From assembly GCA_902589345.1 (NCBI GenBank), contig CACISU010000001.1:310001-374000 (forward strand): a stretch of DNA of 64,000 bases. The letters are read 5' to 3'. The DNA comes from an uncultured Pelagibacteraceae bacterium (GTDB lineage Bacteria > Pseudomonadota > Alphaproteobacteria > Pelagibacterales > Pelagibacteraceae). The notes below the pieces were generated by a model. The model did no database searches, was not told the DNA's origin, and worked only from the letters and a program-made list of their open reading frames with translations. Positions 26,953 through 37,570 of this stretch are shown here, one piece after another (within the stretch, counting starts at the first letter, position 1; each line of letters begins with the position of its first letter). A program made the translations under genes and the position numbers.

Positions 26953-28215
26953 TTAGTTCCATCGTTTTTCAAATTTTTGTCTTAAATATACTGCAACAAA
27001 ATTCATTACAATTAAAAAGGTTAAGAGCATCATAATAGTTGCTGAAGTTTTTTCAACAAAGCCTCTTTCTGCAGACTCTGACCATAAATAAACTTGAACT
27101 GGCAATGAAGATGATGGATCAACTGGACTTGAAGGAATATCAACAACAAATGCTACCATTCCAATTAATATAAGTGGTGCTGTTTCACCTAATGCTTGAG
27201 CCAATCCAATTATAGTTCCTGATAAAGTTCCAGGTAATGCTAATGGTACAACATGGTGAAAAACAGATTGAAATTTAGATGCACCCACAGCGAGAGCACC
27301 TTCTCTTATTGAAGGAGGAACAGCTTTTAATGATGCTCTACATGGAATTATAATCCTTGGTAAAGTCATTAACGCTAAAGTTATTCCAGCAACTAATGGT
27401 GTTGATCTTGGTAATTGAATAGTTGAAAGTAAAATTTGTAAAGCAAGTAAACCGTAAACAATAGATGGCACTGCTGCTAAGTTATTTATATTAATTTCAA
27501 TAAAATCTGTAATTTTATTTTTTGGAGCGAACTCTTCCAAGTAAATCGACGCTAGAACTGCCACTGGAAAAGCTAATAATAAACAAATTAAAATACTATA
27601 AAATGATCCAATTAAAGCTCCACCTATACCTGCTAGTTCTGGATCTCTAGAGTCACCATTGTTAAAGAAATAATTGTTAAAATTTTTACTTATCTTTTTA
27701 TTTTCAACAAAATAATCATAAATAACTAATTGAAAGTCAGAAATTCTTCTTCTTTCTTCGGGTAAATCTCTTGGATAATTACCTTTATGTAATTGATCAA
27801 TGTCATCAGAGGCTGTTAAATCTAATGTAATTGTTTTACCTATTAAGTTATTATCATTTAAAAAAGCTTTTTTAATTTCAATTTCAGCATCACCACTAAA
27901 TAGTTTTAATAATTCATCTTCCTCATCTCTATCTTTTGCTGGATAAGCCTTTATTAAATTTTCAATCATTATATCGTAAAAATCAGCTTCCATTATTTCT
28001 TCTTGGGATGCACCATTTTGAATTTCTAGTAATTCCTGATCAAAGAAAACTTCAGTGTTAATTACTGTTTTTTTAAAGGCTGAACTTCCTTTTGAGAAAA
28101 TATTTTGAACTAGAATAACAACAAACAACAAAGCAACAAAGATAGATGTTAATCCATAAAATCTAAATCTTTTTTCTGCTCGGTGTCTTTTTTTTAATCT
28201 TTCCTCTTTAGTCAT
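26953..28215 (-). CDS. pstA: Phosphate ABC transporter, permease PstA (extended)
   Basis: This 420-residue permease is well above the roughly 300 of E. coli PstA. After the first span (about 21-45) there is a large extracytoplasmic insert (about 50-195) rich in acidic residues, then the normal six-span permease core with the coupling region EGALAVGASKFQSVFHHVVPLALPG and IGLAQALGETAPLILIGM. Extended PstA and PstC are usual in alphaproteobacteria. Its start overlaps the pstC stop by 8 bases. Confidence 0.95.
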   Translation of the reverse strand: MTKEERLKKRHRAEKRFRFYGLTSIFVALLFVVILVQNIFSKGSSAFKKTVINTEVFFDQELLEIQNGASQEEIMEADFYDIMIENLIKAYPAKDRDEEDELLKLFSGDAEIEIKKAFLNDNNLIGKTITLDLTASDDIDQLHKGNYPRDLPEERRRISDFQLVIYDYFVENKKISKNFNNYFFNNGDSRDPELAGIGGALIGSFYSILICLLLAFPVAVLASIYLEEFAPKNKITDFIEININNLAAVPSIVYGLLALQILLSTIQLPRSTPLVAGITLALMTLPRIIIPCRASLKAVPPSIREGALAVGASKFQSVFHHVVPLALPGTLSGTIIGLAQALGETAPLILIGMVAFVVDIPSSPVDPSSSLPVQVYLWSESAERGFVEKTSATIMMLLTFLIVMNFVAVYLRQKFEKRWN

Positions 28216-29611
28216 ACTTCTCTCTATATTTTTTGACTGCTCTCTGAGCGATATAATTCAATATTAATGTTGCTATAAATAATGTAAGTCCTAAAGCAAA
28301 AGCAGATTGAGTTTTCGGACTATCAAATTCTTGGTCACCAACAAGTATCATTACAATTTGAGTTGTAATTGTTGTAGTAGACTCTAAAGGGTTAATTGTA
28401 AGATTTGCAGCAAGGCCAGCGGCCATGACAACTATCATTGTTTCACCTATCGCTCTTGATACTGCTAATAGAACTGATCCTATTATCCCTGGAAGAGCAG
28501 CAGGTATTACGACTTGTTTAATAGTTTCTGATTTAGTGGCTCCTACAGCATATGAACCGTCTCTTAATGATTGTGGGACAGAATTAATTACATCATCAGA
28601 TAAAGATGAAACATAAGGAATAATCATTATTCCCATAATTAATCCTGCAGCTAAAGCGCTTTCAGATGAAACAGTTAATCCTAAATTTTCACCTACTTGT
28701 CTAAAAAAAGGTCCAACAGTTAATGCAGCAAAGAAACCATAAACTACTGTTGGTATTCCTGCTAAAATTTCAATAATTGGTTTTGAAATTCTTCTTACTT
28801 TAATTGAAGCATATTCGGCCATGTAAATTCCTGAAAATAGTCCGATAGGAACAGCTACTAACATTGCAATAAATGCAATGAATGATGTCCCTGCAATTAA
28901 TGGAATAAAACCAAAAGCATCTTTTAACTCTTCAAATTCAGCTGCGGTTATTGATGAGGCATCTCTAACAAAGGCTCTTTGAGGACTCCAATTTGTACCA
29001 AATAAATAATCAAAAACATTAATGACTGAAAAAAACTTTATACTTTCAAAAAGTAGTGAAAATATTATTCCTAGGGTAGTTAAAATAGCTATTAAGGAAG
29101 ATACAAACAATAAACCCTTTAAAATAGCTTCCACATCGTCTCTAGCTTTATTGTTATTTTTTATTTTTTTTAAAGAGTAAATAACTGAGGCTATAATTAT
29201 CCCAAAAATTAAAACTACTTTTGAATTTGTAAAAAGATTTATAAATTTTGCATAAGCAAGAGCACTTTCTTTCAATATACTATCTATATCTCCAAAATAA
29301 GTACCTAAATGGATAGCCTTAATTTTTTCATAAATTAGGTTTGCTTCGTTTTTATCACTAAAAATTGCACCTTGATTTGCAGCTGTTTCAATAATTATAG
29401 ATTTAATGATTACAGGTTCAAATAATGACCAGACCAATAAAAATACTAATGCTGGTATTGAACACCATAAAACAAGATAGTATCCATAAAATTTTGGTAG
29501 AGCATTTAATTTGATATTTTCTTTGATAGAAATTGTTTTAGTTTTTGACCTTCCGTAAAAGAACAAAGACAAAGAAAATATTGTTATTAAAAATAAAAGA
29601 ACGAAGTTCAT
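28208..29611 (-). CDS. pstC: Phosphate ABC transporter, permease PstC (extended)
   Basis: This 467-residue permease partners PstA. The N-terminal third (spans near 1-20, 40-65 and 125-145 with polar stretches between) is an alphaproteobacterial extension. The core holds SIKVRRISKPIIEILAGIPTVVYGFFA and the coupling loop DGSYAVGATKSETIKQVVIPAALPGI, then SRAIGETMIVVMAAG. It is separated from pstS by 110 bases that contain the hairpin at 29675-29707, so its transcription probably depends on read-through from the pstS promoter. Confidence 0.95.
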   Translation of the reverse strand: MNFVLLFLITIFSLSLFFYGRSKTKTISIKENIKLNALPKFYGYYLVLWCSIPALVFLLVWSLFEPVIIKSIIIETAANQGAIFSDKNEANLIYEKIKAIHLGTYFGDIDSILKESALAYAKFINLFTNSKVVLIFGIIIASVIYSLKKIKNNNKARDDVEAILKGLLFVSSLIAILTTLGIIFSLLFESIKFFSVINVFDYLFGTNWSPQRAFVRDASSITAAEFEELKDAFGFIPLIAGTSFIAFIAMLVAVPIGLFSGIYMAEYASIKVRRISKPIIEILAGIPTVVYGFFAALTVGPFFRQVGENLGLTVSSESALAAGLIMGIMIIPYVSSLSDDVINSVPQSLRDGSYAVGATKSETIKQVVIPAALPGIIGSVLLAVSRAIGETMIVVMAAGLAANLTINPLESTTTITTQIVMILVGDQEFDSPKTQSAFALGLTLFIATLILNYIAQRAVKKYREKYD

Positions 29612-29674
29612 TCGTTCAGATTGATATATTTCTTTTGTTACAGAAATATTACAATTTAAATCGTAGATTGAATT

Positions 29675-29707
29675 AAAAAAAAGGCCAGTAAATACTGGCC
29701 TTTTTTT
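29675..29707 (-). terminator. Hairpin with T-tract between pstS and pstC
   Basis: A stem of GGCCAGT / ACTGGCC with loop AAAT is flanked by eight A on the left and seven T on the right, so it reads as an intrinsic terminator on either strand. On the coding (minus) strand it lies 15 bases past the pstS stop and 64 bases before the pstC start. It probably ends most transcripts after pstS or protects the pstS mRNA 3' end, giving far more binding protein than permease. Confidence 0.88.
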
Positions 29708-29721
29708 GGGATAAATGAAAC

Positions 29722-30750
29722 TTATTTTATCTTGATTGTATTCAAATCTATCGCAGCAGTTCTGGTTACTTTGTACTTGTCAGAAGCTAATGGAACTAAT
29801 CCTATTTCTGCTAAATAACCTCTGTTACCCATAGATTTTTTAGAAGTAAATTCTTTCAAATATTCTTGTATACCAGGTATTACTCCAATATGTGCTTTCT
29901 TCACGTAAAAGAATAATGGTCTTGCTATTGGATAAGAATAATCTTGAATACCTTCTAAAGATGGCTGTACACCATTAATTGAGGAAGCTTTAATTTTATC
30001 CTTGTTAGCAACTAAGTAACTATAGCCAAAAAAACCAAAAGCATCAGGATTAGATGAAAGTTTTTGTACAATTAAAGTGTCATTTTCACCAGCTTCAACT
30101 GCATAACCATCTTCTCTCATTTTAGCGCATTCTTTTTTAGCTTTTTTACCTGCAGCATCATAAAGAGATTTAGCTGTTTTAGTGCATCCTTTGCCCATTA
30201 CCAAAGAATTCCAAGCATCTCTAGTTCCTGATGTTGGCGGAGCAATCAAAATCTCAATTTTTTTGCTTGGCAAGCTTGAGTCAATATCACTCCATTTTTT
30301 GTAAGGATTCTCAACAAGTTTACCATCAACATCTACTTTAGCTGCTAATGCTCTCCATAATTGTTCTTTTGTAAAGTCTGCATCTGGAGCATTCGCTGAG
30401 TGTGCAAATGAAATACCATCATTACCTACTACTATTTCGACAATTTCAGTAACTCCATTTTTCTCACATAAAGCTTTTTCTTTTGTTTTAATTGCTCTTG
30501 ATGCATTTGTTATATCAGGATGATTTGCTCCTACACCTGCGCAGAACAATTTCATTCCTCCACCAGTTCCTGTACTTTCGATTACTGGTGTCTTGAATTT
30601 TCCACCTTTACCAAACTTTTCAGCTACAACTGTAGCATATGGGTAAACAGTGGAAGAACCTACAATTTTTATTTGATCTCTTGAGTAACTAGTTGTTGTA
30701 AAACTAAGAACTAAAAGAAACCCTAATAAAATTTTTACTAATTTATTCAT
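29722..30750 (-). CDS. pstS: Phosphate ABC transporter, periplasmic binding protein
   Basis: This 342-residue protein begins with a signal peptide (about 1-23, ending TTSYS) followed by IKIVGSSTVYPYATVVAEKF and the phosphate-binding loop ESTGTGGGMKLFC. The segment PPTSGTRDAWNSLVM holds the second set of anion-binding residues. It has the long alphaproteobacterial form and lacks a lipobox. A Pho box and -10 element lie about 55-90 bases upstream of the start, and a terminator-like hairpin follows the stop. In phosphate-limited SAR11 cells PstS is expected to be among the most abundant proteins. Confidence 0.97.
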   Translation of the reverse strand: MNKLVKILLGFLLVLSFTTTSYSRDQIKIVGSSTVYPYATVVAEKFGKGGKFKTPVIESTGTGGGMKLFCAGVGANHPDITNASRAIKTKEKALCEKNGVTEIVEIVVGNDGISFAHSANAPDADFTKEQLWRALAAKVDVDGKLVENPYKKWSDIDSSLPSKKIEILIAPPTSGTRDAWNSLVMGKGCTKTAKSLYDAAGKKAKKECAKMREDGYAVEAGENDTLIVQKLSSNPDAFGFFGYSYLVANKDKIKASSINGVQPSLEGIQDYSYPIARPLFFYVKKAHIGVIPGIQEYLKEFTSKKSMGNRGYLAEIGLVPLASDKYKVTRTAAIDLNTIKIK

Positions 30751-30804
30751 ATTTCTCCTTTTTTAGATTCGTTATGCATCAATAATTAAATCTGAATCTT
30801 AAAT

Positions 30805-30838
30805 ATTTTATTAAAGGAAAGTTAAAGTTTTGTTACAA
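30805..30838 (-). promoter_or_regulatory. Pho box and -10 element of the pstS promoter
   Basis: On the minus strand TTGTAAC (30838-30832), AAAA, CTTTAAC (30827-30821) forms two 7-base direct repeats with an 11-base period, the layout of PhoB binding sites (consensus CTGTCAT-N4-CTGTCAT). Ten bases downstream is TAAAAT (30810-30805), a good -10 element at the spacing expected when the Pho box replaces the -35. The pstS ATG is 54 bases further on. Confidence 0.75.
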
Positions 30839-30858
30839 AGACTAAATTTTTAGTTGAA

Positions 30859-32016
30859 TCAAATTGAATTGAATTTCAGATCTATAGTGGTCCCATGATT
30901 TTCTTCACTATTAATAATCATTTCACCTCTATGTTGAGAAACAAGGTGTTTAACAATTGCAAGACCTAAGCCTGTTCCACCAACACTACGACTTTTGCTA
31001 GGATCAACAGTGAAAAATCTTTCAGTGATTCTATGTATAAATTCTTTAGGAATTCCTACGCCTTGATCTGATATCGAGACAATATTTAAATCACCGTCTT
31101 TTTTTGTAGCAATTTTAATTTCTTTACCCTTCTCACTATATTTAATTGAATTATCAATGAGATTAGTAAAAATTTCTATTAATTTATCTCGATCACCGAT
31201 GATTTTAAAATTCTCAGTTTTTTGTAAATTTAAATTTATATTGTTTTTTTTAACAATATTTTCATAAGTCTTCATTACATAGTTAAGTACTTCAATTAAA
31301 TCTATTTCATGAGTTGGTCTTATATGTTCTTGCAACTCAATCTTTGAAAGAGATAATAAATCTCTGATTAAATTTTCCATTCTTTCAGATTGGGAGGTCA
31401 TTACTGGTAATAAATTAGTTACTTCAGAGTTCTTTTTTAAATCTACATTATTTTCAAATGTCTCAAGTCCCATTTTAATAGATTGCAGTGGAGTTCTTAG
31501 TTCATGGGAAACATTTGCAACAAAGTCTGATTTTAGTTGTTGAAATTTATGAAATTCAGTTAAATCTCTCATAAAAAGTAAGCAAGATGGCTCATCAAAG
31601 AATAAATTATGATTATCTTGGTAGATTGTTACATTCATTCTAAGAACTGAAGGATTTCTCAACTCTATTTCAAGATCATTAGAATTTTCTCCATTAAAAG
31701 CTTTCTCAATTGAACTTAACAAGTCAGGATTTCTTAAAAATCCACTTATATTTTCATTCAACTTTGTTTGAAATCTTTTACTGGCTGAACTATTGCTAAA
31801 TATTATTTCCTTGGATTTGTTTAAAATTATAATTCCCTCTGGAATGTAATTTAAAAGATTATAAATAGTTTCTCTATATTTCTTACTTTCGTCTTCATCT
31901 AACTTATTATCTTCAATTTTAACTTCAGTATTAATACCTAAGACTCTTTCTTTTTTTAAAAGAAAAAATAATAAAATTGCTATTATGATTAACAAAACAA
32001 ATGTTAGAAATTCCAT
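30859..32016 (-). CDS. phoR: Phosphate regulon sensor histidine kinase PhoR
   Basis: This 385-residue kinase has a single N-terminal membrane span (about 4-20) and no periplasmic domain, then a PAS domain (about 48-150), the H box FVANVSHELRTPLQSI with phosphoacceptor His171, and an HATPase domain with NLIDNSIKYSEKG, DQGVGIP and GTGLGLAIVKHLV. This fits PhoR, which reads the state of Pst and PhoU rather than periplasmic phosphate directly. It lies 3 bases after manC and 108 upstream of pstS, so it appears to share the valS-ilvD-manC transcript rather than the Pho-induced one. Confidence 0.92.
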   Translation of the reverse strand: MEFLTFVLLIIIAILLFFLLKKERVLGINTEVKIEDNKLDEDESKKYRETIYNLLNYIPEGIIILNKSKEIIFSNSSASKRFQTKLNENISGFLRNPDLLSSIEKAFNGENSNDLEIELRNPSVLRMNVTIYQDNHNLFFDEPSCLLFMRDLTEFHKFQQLKSDFVANVSHELRTPLQSIKMGLETFENNVDLKKNSEVTNLLPVMTSQSERMENLIRDLLSLSKIELQEHIRPTHEIDLIEVLNYVMKTYENIVKKNNINLNLQKTENFKIIGDRDKLIEIFTNLIDNSIKYSEKGKEIKIATKKDGDLNIVSISDQGVGIPKEFIHRITERFFTVDPSKSRSVGGTGLGLAIVKHLVSQHRGEMIINSEENHGTTIDLKFNSI

Positions 32017-32019
32017 AAA

Positions 32020-33225
32020 CTACTTTACTCTTCCGTATACATCCTGAAATCTTACAATATCTGTTTCTTTTAAAATTGAGCCTACTTGAGCTTCAATAAT
32101 TTTTACTGGTTTTTTATATGGATTTTCTATTCGATGAACTGAACCTAGAGGAATAAAGATAGTTTCATCAGGTTTCATTGTAAAATATTTTTTGTTTAGT
32201 GTAATTTTTGGTTTACCATGTGTAATCATCCAATGTTCAGATCTATGGTTATGTTTTTGAAGACTTATAGATGATTTTGGATTAATTGTAAGTTCCTTTA
32301 CAAGGAAATTCTTACCTTTAAATAAGTTAACATAAGATCCCCAAGGTCTATGAAAAACATTCTTTTTTTTAAAATATTTTGTTTTATTTCTTTTATAAAA
32401 TTTAGATATTTCTCTCCAATTACCAAAATCAGACCAAAGAATATCTAATTTAATAGCGTTTATTTCTTTTGCTTTTTCTAAAACTGCATAATCAAATGAT
32501 TTTGCAATTGATTTATTAAAGGCTTGTTTGTTTAAATAATACACATTACTTTTATATTTTGCTTTTGTTACAGCTTTATTACAGTTTCGATAAATATTAG
32601 GCTGGTATTTCTTAAAATTATTAATAATTGAATCTTTTCTCAAATAAAACATTCCTGCATTCCAATATCCGTTTTTTTTTATAATTTGCTTTGCTTTATT
32701 AATATTGGGTTTTTCAATAAATTTAGTTACTTTATTTATGTTTTTTTTAATTTTTTTTGTTAAAAAATATCCATATTCACTAGTTGGATTTTTAGGTTTA
32801 AAACCAAAAATAAATATATTTTGATTATTTAAATTAGCTTTATTTTTAACAATAGATCTGTTCAGAGCTTGTGGTTTTTCAATTAAATTATCAGCTACAA
32901 AATATACTAGTGGTTGATTTAGTGGGATATCTTTTATTAAAGCTGATGAGAGTACAGCTGGTGCTGTATTTTTCTTTTTTGGCTCAAGAACTATCTTGTA
33001 TTTATTTATTTTATTTTTTTTTAGGAAGTATCTGATTTTTTTTAAATATTTCAAATTTGTACTGATAACAGGAAAATCAAAAATAGGGGTTTTAATCCTT
33101 TCCAAAGTTTTTTGTATTAATGTCCAACCACCAAAATCAACAAATTGTTTGGGTAGATTTTTCTTTTGATCAGGCCAGAGTCTAGTACCTGCTCCACCAC
33201 ATAAAATTATTGGTCTAATCTTCAT
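32020..33225 (-). CDS. manC: Mannose-1-phosphate guanylyltransferase, shortened type II form
   Basis: This 401-residue protein has a nucleotidyltransferase domain with CGGAGTRLWP (about 9-18), PKQF, and FIEKPN, then a C-terminal cupin (about 290-395: HRPWGSY, SISLQKHNHRSEHWMI, IPLGSVHRIEN) typical of the phosphomannose isomerase half of ManC/CpsB. It would make GDP-mannose for surface polysaccharide. It is about 70 residues shorter than usual, with the linker between domains reduced. The usual ADH motif reads ADN here, and DQKKN replaces the usual LSR before LPKQF. A phosphomannomutase at 54697-56142 could supply the substrate. Confidence 0.85.
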   Translation of the reverse strand: MKIRPIILCGGAGTRLWPDQKKNLPKQFVDFGGWTLIQKTLERIKTPIFDFPVISTNLKYLKKIRYFLKKNKINKYKIVLEPKKKNTAPAVLSSALIKDIPLNQPLVYFVADNLIEKPQALNRSIVKNKANLNNQNIFIFGFKPKNPTSEYGYFLTKKIKKNINKVTKFIEKPNINKAKQIIKKNGYWNAGMFYLRKDSIINNFKKYQPNIYRNCNKAVTKAKYKSNVYYLNKQAFNKSIAKSFDYAVLEKAKEINAIKLDILWSDFGNWREISKFYKRNKTKYFKKKNVFHRPWGSYVNLFKGKNFLVKELTINPKSSISLQKHNHRSEHWMITHGKPKITLNKKYFTMKPDETIFIPLGSVHRIENPYKKPVKIIEAQVGSILKETDIVRFQDVYGRVK

Positions 33226-34943
33226 TAGATATCAGCGTAGACTTTAACCTCATTTTTACCACCAGGATGAGTTGGGGCACCTAGATAGGCTGGTCCAACT
33301 GTTTGGGCATATTTCCAAAGAGTTCCGTTACCGAAATTCATTTTCTTTGGTTTCCATTTTTTTCGTCTTTTAGCTAACTCTTTTTTTGAAAGTCTTACAT
33401 TTATTTTTCCTTTTTTTGCATCTAGATCAATAATATCTCCATCTTTTAGCAATGCTATAGGTCCACCTACAAATGCCTCAGGTCCAACATGACCAATACA
33501 AAATCCTCTTGTTGCTCCAGAAAACCTTCCATCAGTAATCAGTGCAACTTTTTCTCCTTTGCCTTGTCCATAGATAGCACCTGTTGTTTGAAGCATTTCT
33601 CTCATGCCTGGCCCGCCTTTTGGTCCCTCATATCTAATAATTATAATATCACCATCTTTATATTTTCTATTTTGAACAGCTTTGTATGCAGCTTCTTCAG
33701 TATCAAAACATCTTGCTCTACCAGTAAATTGTAATTTTTTTAGACCAGCAACTTTTACTATAGCACCATCTGGAGCTAAATTTCCTTTCATTCCAACAAC
33801 ACCTCCATCTTGGGAAAGTGGATTATCATGTTTTCTCATTACTTTTTGTTTAGGATTAAATTTAACTTTTTTAAGATTTTCTTTCATAGTTTTCCCAGTA
33901 ACTGTCATACACTCGCCATGGATATATCCTCCATCCATAAGAGTCTTAAGCAACATTGGAACTCCACCGGCCATCCACATATCTTTTGCAACATATTTTC
34001 CACCTGGTTTTAAGTCAGCAAGATAAGGAGTTTTTTTAAAAATTTTTGCTACATCCATTAAATCAAATTTTATTCCAATTTCATTTGCTATTGCAGGTAA
34101 ATGCAATGCAGCATTAGTTGATCCTCCAGTTGCAGCAACAATTGTTGCAGCATTTTCTAATGCTTTTCTTGTAACTATATCTCTAGGTCTAATGTTTTTC
34201 TTTAACAAATTCATAACTGCTTTTCCGCTCAACAAAGCGTACTTATCTCTTTGTTCATATGGTGCTGGCGTACCAGCTGAGTAAGGTAATGCTAAACCAA
34301 TGGCTTCAGAAACACATGCCATTGTATTTGCAGTAAATTGTCCACCACATGCTCCTGCTGTGGGACATGCTTTTAATTCTAATTTTCTTAATGCATGTGC
34401 TGTCATTTTTCCTGAAGAATGTTTTCCTACACCTTCAAATACATCTACAACAGTTACATCTTTTCCATTGAATCTCCCTGGTAGAATTGAACCTCCGTAG
34501 ATAAAAACACTTGGAACGTTTAATCTTACCATTGCCATCATCAATCCTGGTAATGATTTGTCACAACCAGCGACACCTACTAATGCATCATAACAGTGTC
34601 CACGCACAGTAAGCTCTGTTGAGTCCGCTATAACATCTCTTGAAATCAAAGATGATTTCATGCCCTCATGCCCCATAGCGATACCATCAGTTACAGTAAT
34701 TGTGCAAAATTCTCTAGGAGTACCACCTGAGGTTTTAACACCTTTTTTAACTGATTGAGCCTGTCTCATTAAAGCAATATTACATGGTGCAGCTTCATTC
34801 CACGTTGTAACAACTCCAACAAATGGTTTAGCAACGTCCTTTTCAGTTAAATTCATTGCATAGTAAAATGATCTTTGAGGTGCCTTGTCTGGACCTAAAG
34901 AAGTGTGTCTACTTGGTAATTTTTTCTTATTAAATTTAAACAT
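33225..34943 (-). CDS. ilvD: Dihydroxy-acid dehydratase
   Basis: This 572-residue enzyme catalyses the third common step of branched-chain amino-acid synthesis, dehydrating dihydroxyisovalerate and dihydroxymethylvalerate. Fe-S ligands are seen in [18 protein letters not shown] and [16 protein letters not shown], and the C-terminal [15 protein letters not shown] motif is intact. It sits between valS and manC, sharing a base with each (34943 and 33225), which implies coupled translation. The pairing with valyl-tRNA synthetase is a sensible valine-related grouping. Confidence 0.96.
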   Translation of the reverse strand: MFKFNKKKLPSRHTSLGPDKAPQRSFYYAMNLTEKDVAKPFVGVVTTWNEAAPCNIALMRQAQSVKKGVKTSGGTPREFCTITVTDGIAMGHEGMKSSLISRDVIADSTELTVRGHCYDALVGVAGCDKSLPGLMMAMVRLNVPSVFIYGGSILPGRFNGKDVTVVDVFEGVGKHSSGKMTAHALRKLELKACPTAGACGGQFTANTMACVSEAIGLALPYSAGTPAPYEQRDKYALLSGKAVMNLLKKNIRPRDIVTRKALENAATIVAATGGSTNAALHLPAIANEIGIKFDLMDVAKIFKKTPYLADLKPGGKYVAKDMWMAGGVPMLLKTLMDGGYIHGECMTVTGKTMKENLKKVKFNPKQKVMRKHDNPLSQDGGVVGMKGNLAPDGAIVKVAGLKKLQFTGRARCFDTEEAAYKAVQNRKYKDGDIIIIRYEGPKGGPGMREMLQTTGAIYGQGKGEKVALITDGRFSGATRGFCIGHVGPEAFVGGPIALLKDGDIIDLDAKKGKINVRLSKKELAKRRKKWKPKKMNFGNGTLWKYAQTVGPAYLGAPTHPGGKNEVKVYADI

Positions 34944-37570
34944 TATAAATTTTTAATTGTTAATGATATTTTATCTACATCATTCTTCAAATTATTATAG
35001 TTATTTTTTTCCTGCTCAACAATATGTTTTGGTGCTCGGTCAACAAAATTCTTATTTTTTAACCTGGTATTTATAGTATTCATTTCATTTTTATATTTTT
35101 CTTGCTTTTTCATTAAATTATCTTTGATTACCGTTAGATCCACATCTTGCTCAAAATATAGCTTTATTAAATCGCCTCCTACGACCAATGTTGCTGAGGG
35201 TTTTTTTGAATCTTGATCAAAAAAATTATTAATTCTTCCAAGCTTTTTAATAATATTACTATTATCTTTAAAAAAACTTCTATTTTTTGAATTTATTTTC
35301 TCTAATGAAATGTCAATAAACGATCCAGGACTTATATTTATTTCATTTTTAAATGATCTTATTGCTGAAATAGTTTTTATTAATTTTTCAACATTTTTAA
35401 AATCGTTATCTTTTTTAACTTTTCCTGATATCCAATTAGAATACATTAGGTAATTTTTTCCTGAGCTGTCTAGCTTGTTTTTCAACCAAATTTCCTCAGT
35501 TACAAATGGTATAAAAGGATGCATTAATATTAAAATTTCTTTAAAAATATTGCCTGCTACGTCTCGAACCTCCTTTATTGCCGCTTTATCATTTGAATAA
35601 AGTATTGTTTTGGACAACTCTAAATACCAATCGCAATATAAGTGCCAGACAAATTGATAAATATTTCTAGATGCTTCGTCAAATCTGTAATCGATCAAAT
35701 TTTTCTCTACTTCAGATTTAGTTTCAAGCAATTGAGTATATATCCACTTATTAATATTTATTTTAAGCTTAGAAGGTGACTTAATAGCTTTAAAGTTACA
35801 TTTATTTTGTGTTAAAAAATTATTTGCGTTCCAAAGTTTGTTTAAAAGATTTCTATATCCTTTAACTCTATCTTCAGATAATTTTACATCTCTTCCAGGT
35901 GATGCCATAGATAACAAAGTAAATCTAAGAGCATCTGCACTATATTTTTCAATTAGCTCTAATGGATCAATAACATTTCCTTTTGACTTAGACATTTTTT
36001 GCCCCTTCTCATCTCTAACTAAGGCATGTACATAAACATCTTTGAAAGGTTCTTTGTTTAAAAATTCCATTCCAAACATCATCATCCTTGCTACCCAAAA
36101 GAAAATGATATCAAAACCTGTAACTAAAACTGTTGTTGGATAAAATTTTTTTAAGAAATCATTTTTAATTGGCCATCCTAAAGTTGCAAAAGGCCATAGT
36201 CCTGATGAAAACCATGTGTCAAGAACATCAGGATCTCTATCTAATTCAACTTTTTTTTTATAATATTTTTTTGCTAACTTATTAGCTTCTGTTTCATTGA
36301 TGGCTACAAATATTTTATTATCTGGTCCGTACCATGCTGGTATTTGGTGGCCCCACCATAGCTGTCTTGAAATACACCAGGGTTCAATATTATTCATCCA
36401 TTGGAAATAAGTTTTTGACCAGTTTTCTGGAAAAAATTTAGTCTTCTTAGATTTAACAATTTTTTTTGCCTTAACAGATAATTTTTTTGCATCAGCAAAC
36501 CATTGTTCTGTTAAAAAAGGTTCTATAATTGAATTTGATCGATCACCATATGGTACCTTATTTTTTATATTTTCTTCCTTAACTAATAAGTTTTTATTTG
36601 ATAGCAGATTTAATATTTTTTTTCTTGCTTCAAACCTATCCAAACCAACAAACTCATCAGGTGCATTTTTATTAATTTTTCCTTCTTCGGTAAAAATATT
36701 TAGCAGTTCAAGTTTATTTCTAATTCCAACTTCATAATCATTAAAATCATGAGCTGGAGTTATTTTAACTGCACCAGTTCCTTGATCTGGATCAGCATAG
36801 TTATCTGCTATAATTTTAATTTTTCTCTCGACAATCGGTAATAAAACGTTTTTACCAACTAAATTTTTGTATCGTTTATCTTTAGGATTTACCGCAACTC
36901 CTGTATCACCAAGCATTGTTTCAGGTCTCGTGGTAGCTATTGTTATTGTCTCAGTTGTATTTTCAATAGGATATTTTATATAATAAAGAATTGAGTTAAC
37001 TTCTCTTTGATCAACCTCTAAATCAGAAATTGCTGTTTTTAATACAGTGTCCCAATTAACCAGTTTCTTTGACTTAAAAATTAGTTTTTTATTATAAAGT
37101 TCTACAAACACTTTAATCACAGATTTTGATAGATTTTCATCCATCGTAAAAGCATTTCTAGACCAGTCGCAAGAACATCCTAGTTTTTTTAACTGATTTA
37201 TTATTATGTCGCCATATTCCTTTTTCCATTCCCAAACTTTATCTATAAATTTCTCTCTACCTAAATCATTTTTTCTAATACCTTCGTTTCCTATTTTTTT
37301 TTCAACAAGTGCCTGAGTAGCTATTCCTGCATGATCTGTACCAGGTTGCCATAAAGTTTCGAAATTATTCATTCGATGGTAGCGAGTTAATAGATCTTGA
37401 ATAGAGTTATTCAGAGCGTGTCCCATATGAAGACTTCCAGTTACATTGGGTGGAGGTATAACTATAGAGAATTTTTTCTTATTTTTTTTGGGTTTAAAAA
37501 GTTTGTTTTTTTCCCAATATGAATAGATTCTATTTTCTACTTCTAAATGGTTATATTTATCAGAACTCAT
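34943..37570 (-). CDS. valS: Valyl-tRNA synthetase
   Basis: This 875-residue class I synthetase charges tRNA-Val. HIGH appears as HMGH in [16 protein letters not shown] and KMSKS as [14 protein letters not shown]. The CP1 editing domain has [17 protein letters not shown] and [16 protein letters not shown]. The anticodon-binding region and the C-terminal coiled-coil arm (about 805-875) are present. It is divergent from tRNA-Cys across 126 bases in which I see no further gene, only AT-rich promoter-like sequence. Confidence 0.97.
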   Translation of the reverse strand: MSSDKYNHLEVENRIYSYWEKNKLFKPKKNKKKFSIVIPPPNVTGSLHMGHALNNSIQDLLTRYHRMNNFETLWQPGTDHAGIATQALVEKKIGNEGIRKNDLGREKFIDKVWEWKKEYGDIIINQLKKLGCSCDWSRNAFTMDENLSKSVIKVFVELYNKKLIFKSKKLVNWDTVLKTAISDLEVDQREVNSILYYIKYPIENTTETITIATTRPETMLGDTGVAVNPKDKRYKNLVGKNVLLPIVERKIKIIADNYADPDQGTGAVKITPAHDFNDYEVGIRNKLELLNIFTEEGKINKNAPDEFVGLDRFEARKKILNLLSNKNLLVKEENIKNKVPYGDRSNSIIEPFLTEQWFADAKKLSVKAKKIVKSKKTKFFPENWSKTYFQWMNNIEPWCISRQLWWGHQIPAWYGPDNKIFVAINETEANKLAKKYYKKKVELDRDPDVLDTWFSSGLWPFATLGWPIKNDFLKKFYPTTVLVTGFDIIFFWVARMMMFGMEFLNKEPFKDVYVHALVRDEKGQKMSKSKGNVIDPLELIEKYSADALRFTLLSMASPGRDVKLSEDRVKGYRNLLNKLWNANNFLTQNKCNFKAIKSPSKLKININKWIYTQLLETKSEVEKNLIDYRFDEASRNIYQFVWHLYCDWYLELSKTILYSNDKAAIKEVRDVAGNIFKEILILMHPFIPFVTEEIWLKNKLDSSGKNYLMYSNWISGKVKKDNDFKNVEKLIKTISAIRSFKNEINISPGSFIDISLEKINSKNRSFFKDNSNIIKKLGRINNFFDQDSKKPSATLVVGGDLIKLYFEQDVDLTVIKDNLMKKQEKYKNEMNTINTRLKNKNFVDRAPKHIVEQEKNNYNNLKNDVDKISLTIKNL

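Noticed and set aside
29590-29625. Possible LexA site (GTTC repeat) at the pstC start
   Set aside because: The two GTTC words are separated by four bases, not seven, and overlap the coding start.
33682-34026. A 114-codon plus-strand frame inside ilvD
   Set aside because: It is antisense to the conserved dihydroxy-acid dehydratase and has no domain or start signal.
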